Below, in pieces: positions 6,965 through 11,814 of a stretch of DNA of 11,814 nt; position 1 is the stretch's first letter; each line of letters begins with the position of its first letter. Position numbers and translations under genes: made by a program. Under the pieces are notes generated by a model that saw nothing but the letters and a program-made list of their open reading frames with translations, was not told the origin of the DNA and made no database searches. The stretch covers positions 1 to 11,814 of the forward strand of contig CAKZLA010000359.1 in NCBI GenBank assembly GCA_937124525.1. The letters are read 5' to 3'. This stretch comes from an uncultured Desulfobacterium sp. (GTDB taxonomy: Bacteria > Desulfobacterota > Desulfobacteria > Desulfobacterales > Desulfobacteraceae).

Positions 6965-7738
6965 TCAGAGGTTACCGGTGAAAGAAAGCAGGGCATCCAG
7001 TATAGTCATGGGGTGGGGCGGGCAGCCCGGAATATAGAGATCCACGGGCAGGATGTCATCAACCCCGTTGTACTGCTCGTCGTGATCCATATAGGGGCCG
7101 CCAGAAATGGCACAGGCTCCGGTGGCAATGACCATTTTTGGATGGGGTACGGCTGCATAGGTTTTTTCCAGGGCCAATTTCATGTTTCGGGTCACCGGGC
7201 CGGTTATCAGAAGGCCGTCGGCATGCCGGGGGGAGGCCACAAAGTCAATACCGAACCGGGACAGGTCCCAGCCGATGGTGGTAAGCACATTAGTATCTGC
7301 CTCACAGGCATTGCATCCACCGGCACACACCTGGCGTAGCTTGAAAGAGCGTTTGAACATTCGATGATGTCCGGGCACTGGGATATCAAGGGGCTGGGGC
7401 ATGTCTTCGCGAATCAGGAGATCTGTCCTGTTCACCGCAGCCATGCGGTATGCGTTGGAAAAAGAGATGACTCCCCTGGGACAGACGGTTTCACATTTCC
7501 GGCAGAACAGACATTTTCCAAGATCAAGAGTAGGTGGCTCCAGGGATTGATCTTTCCGATCCGGCATCACAATGGCCCCTGTGGGACATACCGCTGTGCA
7601 TGCAGTACAGTCCTTTGCACAGTTTCCCCGGATCACCGGCACACCTGCAAAGCGCTCCGGAAGAGCCGGGGCCGGGCCCTGGGGCCAGGAGATGGTGCGG
7701 TATTTTTGCCGGAGCCGGGTTTTGAGTATCTCTAACAT
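6965..7738 (-). CDS. Ferredoxin-NuoB fusion: HyfH-like + HyfI/HycG-like small subunit
   Basis: 257 aa. Residues about 36-95 are a two-cluster ferredoxin domain: C40-x3-C44-x2-C47-x3-C51-P and C76-x2-C79-x2-C82-x3-C86-P. The first has three rather than two residues between its first two cysteines. Residues about 130-257 are a NuoB / hydrogenase small-subunit domain with CNACE (C142, C145), GAC (C209) and PGCPP (C239), the four ligands for the proximal N2-type [4Fe-4S] cluster. In E. coli hydrogenases 3 and 4 these two parts are separate proteins (HycF/HycG, HyfH/HyfI); here they are one chain. Role inferred: carries electrons from a soluble donor such as ferredoxin through three clusters to the NuoD-like subunit on the cytoplasmic side. 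The ATG is fixed by an in-frame TAA six codons upstream; AAAGGA precedes it. It is the last gene of the operon. Confidence 0.92.
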   Translation of the reverse strand: MLEILKTRLRQKYRTISWPQGPAPALPERFAGVPVIRGNCAKDCTACTAVCPTGAIVMPDRKDQSLEPPTLDLGKCLFCRKCETVCPRGVISFSNAYRMAAVNRTDLLIREDMPQPLDIPVPGHHRMFKRSFKLRQVCAGGCNACEADTNVLTTIGWDLSRFGIDFVASPRHADGLLITGPVTRNMKLALEKTYAAVPHPKMVIATGACAISGGPYMDHDEQYNGVDDILPVDLYIPGCPPHPMTILDALLSFTGNL

Positions 7739-7920
7739 GTGATGTTGGTTCCTTTATCCTTTTTGGGCTTGGTCATAACATCGGCCAGCCATCATAATGG
7801 GTGGGCCAATGGGATGATCCCGTTTTCAGTTACCATGTGCGGGCAGGTTTGACCCCCATGGTCCATGAATTGTCCAGGGTGGCCGAAATTAGAAACAAGT
7901 CCCCAAACAGGGTCATTAAC
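7739..7920 (-). other. 182-bp non-coding gap inside the Ehr-like operon
   Basis: All other junctions visible in this operon overlap or are a few bases long, yet here 182 bp separate the large-subunit stop from the small-subunit start. I see no convincing gene. A 28-codon frame (7916-7830) has no ribosome site. A 14-codon frame runs into the small-subunit start, its TAG overlapping codons 2-3, and could at most act as a coupling leader. The frame of the large subunit stays open for about 40 codons after its TAA, but nothing in the extension is recognisable. No strong hairpin with a T-run is present on the minus strand, so transcription should read through. Confidence 0.4.
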
Positions 7921-9429
7921 TTACAGGTCATGACCGCAGTAAGAGAGGTTAAAACTCTTGTTGCACAGGGGGAAATCACTGATCTGCTGGTTCCGCAGGG
8001 CCATGGAAACTCCAAACCAGTTATGGAATGACGGGTCCACAATTTTGTAAAATAAAAATTTCCCTTGGCTGTCCGTGGCCGCCGTATGACATATTTCACC
8101 CCGCCAGCCTTCTGTCAGAACGCTGGTGGTTTTTCCAGGGCAAAGCCTCCCCTCCCAGGAGTGGGAAACGGGTCCCGGGGGAAGGGATTCAAGCCAGGTT
8201 CGGATCAATGCCAGACTTTCCTGGATTTCCCGCCACCGGACATGGGCCCTTGCAAAACAGTCCCCAAATATTTCCACCATGACGTTAACGGGCAGTGTGT
8301 GGTAGATGCCATAAGGGTGACAGGCGCGCACATCCCGGGACAGACCCGATGCCCGGGCCGCAGGTCCCACAAACCCGATGGTGCGGGCCATGTCTTCCTC
8401 AATTTTTCCGGTGTATTCAAGCCGGGCCAGCACCGACGGGGTGTTGAACATCAGATCTATGGCACCTGTGGCATCCTTTTCTATGTCATTCAGGCGTTTT
8501 TGTATAACTGGAATCATATCCATGGTTATATCCCAGAAGGTTCCCCCGGGAATGACCAGCCCCCTGCCAAACCGGTTGCCGCAGATCAGGCCCGTGAGGT
8601 TCAGGACGTCCCCCCGGATGCGGCCGCAATAACTCATGGTGGGTAGAAAGCCCGCATCCCCTGCAATGGCACCCAAGTCCCCGATGTGGTTAGCCATACG
8701 TTCCAGCTCTGCTGCAATCCCCCGGATCATCTGGCCCCTTTTGGGGACATCAATACCGGCCAGGGCTTCAATAACAGTGCAGCCGGCTGTGGTATGACCG
8801 ATTGTGGTATCTCCGGCAAGGGTTTCAAAATAATGAATAGTGCGTAAATCAGGGCCCCCTTTAAGGGCCTGTTCAACCCCCCGGTGCTGGTATCCCAGGC
8901 TGATCTCCAGGTGATAAACCGTTTCGCCATGGCATTGAAATCTGAAATGTCCGGGTTCTATGATGCCGGCATGCACCGGTCCCACGGCCACTTCATGGAC
9001 CTGTTTTCCCTGCATGGCAAAAAAATCTGTCAACCCCATCACGGGTTGGTTTTCAATGGATTTTTTTCTGTCCAGGGGGAAGCGCACCGGCTTAAGCCAG
9101 GGGTGGCCCGTGGGGATGATTCCCCATTGTTCATGGAGTTCACGTTCAAACAGATGGGCCTGGGGACAGGCTGTGGTCAGGTTGTCATAGGACTTTGTCA
9201 CCCGGGTGGTGAAGGTTTCCAGGGTGCCGGTTTCATCATGGGCCAGAACCACCAGTATTTTTGTACCTGAATCATCGGATGAAATGCCGGAAAAAGAGCT
9301 GATTCGCCCCCCTTGCTTCACCCCATCCAGGACCCGGGAGCGAAAGTCTTCAATGCCCAGAACCCGAAGATCCTGCAACCTTGCGACCTCCCCTGACAGG
9401 CGTTCCCCATTTTTTTCTTCAGAAATCAT
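7921..9429 (-). CDS. Fused NuoC-NuoD (HyfG/HycE-like) large subunit lacking [NiFe] ligands
   Basis: 502 aa from the ATG that overlaps the upstream stop as TAATG. Residues about 20-125 are the NuoC-like 30-kDa domain, with the family motif ERELHEQWGIIPTGHP at 95-110. Residues about 150-502 are the NuoD / hydrogenase large-subunit domain. In a hydrogenase the N-terminal nickel motif is E-x-I-C-G-x-C-x3-H; here the aligned stretch is E202-T-L-A-G-D-T-T-I-G-H212, so both cysteines are replaced (Ala205, Thr208). The C-terminal D-P-C-x-x-C is D465-P-S-F-H-N470, so both are replaced again (Ser467, Asn470). It therefore should not bind a [NiFe] centre. This fits Ehr-type complexes, described as links between complex I and group 4 hydrogenases. 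Its role is inferred as the core electron-transfer or quinone-like reaction subunit facing the small subunit. The electron acceptor is unknown. Fold assignment is firm. Confidence 0.93.
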   Translation of the reverse strand: MISEEKNGERLSGEVARLQDLRVLGIEDFRSRVLDGVKQGGRISSFSGISSDDSGTKILVVLAHDETGTLETFTTRVTKSYDNLTTACPQAHLFERELHEQWGIIPTGHPWLKPVRFPLDRKKSIENQPVMGLTDFFAMQGKQVHEVAVGPVHAGIIEPGHFRFQCHGETVYHLEISLGYQHRGVEQALKGGPDLRTIHYFETLAGDTTIGHTTAGCTVIEALAGIDVPKRGQMIRGIAAELERMANHIGDLGAIAGDAGFLPTMSYCGRIRGDVLNLTGLICGNRFGRGLVIPGGTFWDITMDMIPVIQKRLNDIEKDATGAIDLMFNTPSVLARLEYTGKIEEDMARTIGFVGPAARASGLSRDVRACHPYGIYHTLPVNVMVEIFGDCFARAHVRWREIQESLALIRTWLESLPPGPVSHSWEGRLCPGKTTSVLTEGWRGEICHTAATDSQGKFLFYKIVDPSFHNWFGVSMALRNQQISDFPLCNKSFNLSYCGHDL

Positions 9430-10931
9430 TATTGTCCTCCAAGGGACCGGGAGACCCCGTTCAGAAGTCCGGACAGCCACGGCGGCATGTAGATGCCCAG
9501 CACAAAAGAAAGGAACCCGAAAATGGTCAGGGGGGCAATGGACCACACCGGTTCCTTTTTAAGCGATAATTTCTTTGCATTGTTTTCAGGCCTGACCGGG
9601 GGTGGGGCGGTGGGCGGAGAAAATATCATGGGCAGCACCTTGGCGGTGAGGGCCGCAAAAATAATCCCCAGTGCCATCAGATATGCCCCGGCCACGAAAA
9701 AATGCCCGGTGTCCAACATGGCACCAAGAATGGTCAGTTCACTTAAAAATATTCCAAAGGGGGGCATGCCCACAATGGCCATGGCACCGGCAAGCCACAG
9801 CATGGCGGTGAAGGGACGGGTGTACATAAGGCCCTTGACGTCTGCAATGGTTTTTGTCTGATGGGCCGCCATGATATTGCCCGCAGTCATGAACAGCATG
9901 CCCTTGATCAGGGAATGGTTGACGGCATGGAACAGGCTGCCGGTGATGCCCATGCCCCCGATGCCAAGCCCCAGGGCAATGATGCCCATGTGCTCCACAC
10001 TGGAGTAGGCCAGCATGCGCTTGAAATCTTTCTGGCCGATGATGAACACGGCGGCAAAGGCAAGGGACATCAGACCCAGCAGGACAAAAAGCATGCGACT
10101 GGTGTCCCCCAGTCCGGCGGCGATCATCACCGTGTGAATTCTCAAGAGCACCAGGAACGCGCAGTTTAAAAGCGCTCCGGATAACAGGGCGGATATGGAA
10201 GAGGGGGCTTCGCTGTGGGCATCGGGCAGCCAGTTGTGCATGGGGGCCAGGCCCATTTTTGTGCCATATCCCACAAGGCACAGAACAAAGGCGGCCTTCA
10301 TCCAGGCGGGATTAAGACTTGAGGCATGGTCGATTAAATCGTCCAGGGCCATGAGGGGGCCAGCCCCTTCAATATGGGCACCGGCCACCACAATAAAGAA
10401 GTTTCCCAGCATGGCAAGGGCAATGCCCACGGAACAGATCAGGATGTATTTCCACACGGCTTCAAGGCTTCTGTGGTGGCGGTGGTAATAGATCAAGGGG
10501 GCACTGGACAGGGTGGTGGCTTCTATGGCCACCCACATCAGGCCCAGATGACGGCTCACCGTCACAAGGGTCATGGTGGCAAGAAAGAAAAGCATGCAGC
10601 CCACAAACACAGCGTTGTGGCTGTTTTTAAAGAAAAAATGCTCCTCCATGTCCTTTATGGGGCTGTCTCCTTCTGCTTTCAGGTATCCAAATGTATAAAC
10701 AGCGGCTCCGGAAAATAACAGGCTGGTAATCCCAAGGAAAAGGAGACCGGCATCGTCGAGCCCGATCCACTGTGATGAAATTGCCACCTCCCGGTGGCAG
10801 GCCAGGATAAGCACCATGGCGGAATGACACAAGGCGCTGATCACCAGAAGATACCGGCACAGGTTGCTGCTGCGGGATAAAAGACAAAAAAGGCCAAGAC
10901 TTGCCGGAATGATTAGAAGTGCCCAGATCAT
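9429..10931 (-). CDS. HyfF / NuoL-NuoN / MrpD-like ion-translocating subunit
   Basis: About 500 aa with some 14 predicted membrane helices; proton-conducting transporter family (Pfam Proton_antipo_M type). Key residues are present: Glu137 in WVAIEATTL (TM5 glutamate), Lys225 in GYGTKMGLAPMHNWLPDAH (TM7 lysine), and Lys343 in HSLIKGMLF (a downstream helix lysine). These residues form the half-channels and charge relay of antiporter-like subunits, so the subunit is probably active in ion pumping. I chose ATG at 10931 because it overlaps the upstream TGA as TGATG and lies seven bases after GAGGG. An in-frame GTG one codon earlier (10934) is also possible. The TAA stop overlaps the next ATG as TAATG. 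The C-terminal region around residues 440-460 is a proline- and lysine-rich loop before one last helix pair. There is no long lateral helix of the NuoL kind, so it is closer to HyfF/NuoN. Confidence 0.92.
   Translation of the reverse strand: MIWALLIIPASLGLFCLLSRSSNLCRYLLVISALCHSAMVLILACHREVAISSQWIGLDDAGLLFLGITSLLFSGAAVYTFGYLKAEGDSPIKDMEEHFFFKNSHNAVFVGCMLFFLATMTLVTVSRHLGLMWVAIEATTLSSAPLIYYHRHHRSLEAVWKYILICSVGIALAMLGNFFIVVAGAHIEGAGPLMALDDLIDHASSLNPAWMKAAFVLCLVGYGTKMGLAPMHNWLPDAHSEAPSSISALLSGALLNCAFLVLLRIHTVMIAAGLGDTSRMLFVLLGLMSLAFAAVFIIGQKDFKRMLAYSSVEHMGIIALGLGIGGMGITGSLFHAVNHSLIKGMLFMTAGNIMAAHQTKTIADVKGLMYTRPFTAMLWLAGAMAIVGMPPFGIFLSELTILGAMLDTGHFFVAGAYLMALGIIFAALTAKVLPMIFSPPTAPPPVRPENNAKKLSLKKEPVWSIAPLTIFGFLSFVLGIYMPPWLSGLLNGVSRSLGGQ
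9436..9440 (-). promoter_or_regulatory. Ribosome binding site fixing the large-subunit start
   Basis: A perfect GGAGG on the minus strand lies six bases before the ATG at 9429, inside the end of the HyfF-like gene. It marks this ATG as the start of the large subunit. A longer in-frame reading that begins at 9546 would add 39 residues encoded entirely within the HyfF-like gene; that extension reads as unrelated histidine- and cysteine-containing sequence and is not expected. Confidence 0.8.
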
Positions 10932-11578
10932 CACAGGTCCCTCAGGACACTCAGGCGGTCCGTGTCAATGTGATTGAATTCCCGGCTGATGTGAAAGATG
11001 GCCACCCCCATGATGAGCACGGCCACAAACACATCCAGCAGCACACTTAATTCCACAATAAAGGGTTCATGAATGGCCATGGCCACCCCAAAGGTATAAA
11101 TTCCGTTTTCCATGACCATATATCCCAACACCTGGGTAATTGCCTTTTTACGTGCAATAATCATGAACAGTCCGGAAAACAGGGTGAACAGGGATACCGG
11201 CAGGAAAAAATTTTCAACTAAGGTGTGGGAAAGGGAAAGGGGCCGGGAAATCATTACGCTGACACCCAGCAGCACCACTCCGATGATCAGGGAGGGGGTG
11301 TATCCCACAAAGGGGTCCAGCTCCCTTGAAATGATGTTTTTTTGAACCACCCGGGTGAGCATCCAGGGCAGCACGGCGGCTTTTAGAAATACATTCACCG
11401 CCAGCATGAAATAAAGATGCAAAGACATGTGACCATGGTGGGTCATCCAGGCCACGCCGGAAAGTATCACCGCCTGTATCACCAGTACGTGAATGCAGGG
11501 CATCAGGCGGCTTGAGCTGATGAGCCGGAAATTAAGCAAAATTAGAAGAATAACCAGGAAATTAAAGATGGTGTTCAT
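10931..11578 (-). CDS. HyfE/NuoK-like membrane subunit (hydrogenase-4 component E family)
   Basis: 215 aa, the usual length for HyfE. It is almost entirely hydrophobic with about six to seven membrane segments. The C-terminal half resembles NuoK: a helix carrying Glu157 (LGYMVMENGIYTFG), then a helix with Glu176 and Asp182, the type of buried acidic residue that takes part in ion transfer in complex I. Its role is inferred as a membrane subunit in the ion-translocating arm beside the HyfC- and HyfF-like subunits. The ATG start follows AAGG by about seven bases. The stop TGA (10933-10931) overlaps the next start as TGATG, so translation is coupled to the HyfF-like gene. The C-terminus after about residue 198 is polar and probably cytoplasmic. 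The family assignment is firm; the ion carried (H+ or Na+) cannot be read from the sequence. Confidence 0.88.
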   Translation of the reverse strand: MNTIFNFLVILLILLNFRLISSSRLMPCIHVLVIQAVILSGVAWMTHHGHMSLHLYFMLAVNVFLKAAVLPWMLTRVVQKNIISRELDPFVGYTPSLIIGVVLLGVSVMISRPLSLSHTLVENFFLPVSLFTLFSGLFMIIARKKAITQVLGYMVMENGIYTFGVAMAIHEPFIVELSVLLDVFVAVLIMGVAIFHISREFNHIDTDRLSVLRDL

Positions 11579-11582
11579 TTTT

Positions 11583-11814
11583 TTACCTTATGATCAAGAT
11601 CAAGCTGATGAGGGACAGAATGGTGGCACCCACCAGAAGCTGGGGAATCCGGATCAGTCTCAGACGAGCCATGATGGATTCGATGACTCCCACCGTCACA
11701 GTGACGCCTGCCAGGGCCACAAACCCGGCGCCCATGGAAGCCCAGGGACTTAAAATCCCCTGGGGGACAATCAGGCTGGCCGTCAGTGAGGCATATGCCC
11801 ATAATTTCAGGGCT
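11583..11814 (-). CDS. HyfC/NuoH-like membrane subunit, C-terminal fragment
   Basis: Partial gene: only the last 76 codons lie in the window and the start is beyond the 3' edge. The stop is TAA at 11585-11583. The frame gives a hydrophobic tail with about three membrane segments. A short loop reading GVIESIMARLRLIRIPQ sits before the last helix; it is characteristic of the C-terminus of hydrogenase-4 component C / respiratory-chain NADH dehydrogenase subunit 1 proteins. Members of this family anchor the peripheral arm in the membrane and form the entry of the quinone-like cavity and ion path. The fragment ends 4 bp before the HyfE-like start, with an AAGG ribosome site just upstream of and touching that junction, so the two genes are co-transcribed. 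An overlapping open frame in this stretch encodes only a compositionally odd peptide and is a shadow. The family call is good; the rest of the protein cannot be judged. Confidence 0.85.
   Translation of the reverse strand, partial: ALKLWAYASLTASLIVPQGILSPWASMGAGFVALAGVTVTVGVIESIMARLRLIRIPQLLVGATILSLISLILIIR

Noticed and set aside
7830..7916. A 28-codon small gene in the gap of the Ehr-like operon
   Set aside because: No Shine-Dalgarno sequence before its ATG and no conserved character visible.
7921..9429. Calling the large subunit a [NiFe] hydrogenase (HycE/HyfG)
   Set aside because: All four nickel-binding cysteines are replaced at positions that align without gaps.
9430..9546. A longer N-terminus for the large subunit starting at 9546
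   Set aside because: The added 39 residues lie wholly inside the HyfF-like gene; the internal ATG at 9429 has a perfect GGAGG and forms a TAATG overlap.
11575..11802. A 75-codon minus-strand frame at the window edge
   Set aside because: It is out of frame with the HyfC-like tail, which gives a clear hydrophobic family match; this frame is rich in His, Gly and Asp with no family character.

Overview
The window reads as an accessory stretch of a chromosome from an anaerobic, sulfate-reducing type bacterium. The best guess is a Desulfobacterota / Desulfobacteraceae relative. This rests on the DUF3786 protein, the hydrogenase-4-like operon without nickel ligands and the general protein style; it is an inference, since no rRNA or marker gene is present. 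Every gene I can support lies on the minus strand, so transcription runs from high to low coordinates.

Layout from the 5' (high-coordinate) end. (1) 11814-6965 is the distal part of an operon for a membrane-bound complex related to complex I and group 4 hydrogenases: the C-terminus of a HyfC/NuoH-like subunit (cut by the window edge), a HyfE/NuoK-like subunit, a HyfF/NuoL-N-like ion-translocating subunit, a fused NuoC-NuoD/HyfG-like large subunit, and a fused ferredoxin + NuoB/HyfI-like small subunit. Most junctions overlap or nearly touch; only the last has a 182-bp gap. The large subunit lacks all four cysteines that hold the [NiFe] centre, so this is probably an energy-converting hydrogenase-related (Ehr-type) complex, not a hydrogenase. 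A weak hairpin terminator follows. (2) 6964-6608 is an AT-rich regulatory region with a good sigma-70-like promoter and a GTATAC operator-like site in front of a GntR/FCD regulator (6607-5957). (3) 5956-5500 is gene-free. It holds a ten-unit heptanucleotide repeat with G-quadruplex potential and a 131-bp element with 19-bp terminal inverted repeats that looks like a MITE. (4) 5499-944 is a two-gene RND efflux operon (periplasmic adaptor and inner-membrane permease, overlapping by 4 bp) with no outer-membrane channel gene in view. (5) 733-116 is a DUF3786 protein with a TTG start. Its stop codon lies inside a second heptanucleotide repeat.

How they work together: the Ehr-like subunits should form one membrane complex in which electrons pass through the ferredoxin-like domains to the NuoB/NuoD-like core, coupled to H+ or Na+ movement through the HyfC/E/F-like subunits. 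The RND pair is an independent export pump. The GntR protein probably controls itself; a link to either neighbouring operon is not shown by the sequence.

The points most worth a second look are the nickel-site-free large subunit with its fused small subunit, the MITE-like element, the two period-7 repeats that each abut a stop codon, and the FCD regulator that has lost its metal-binding histidines.
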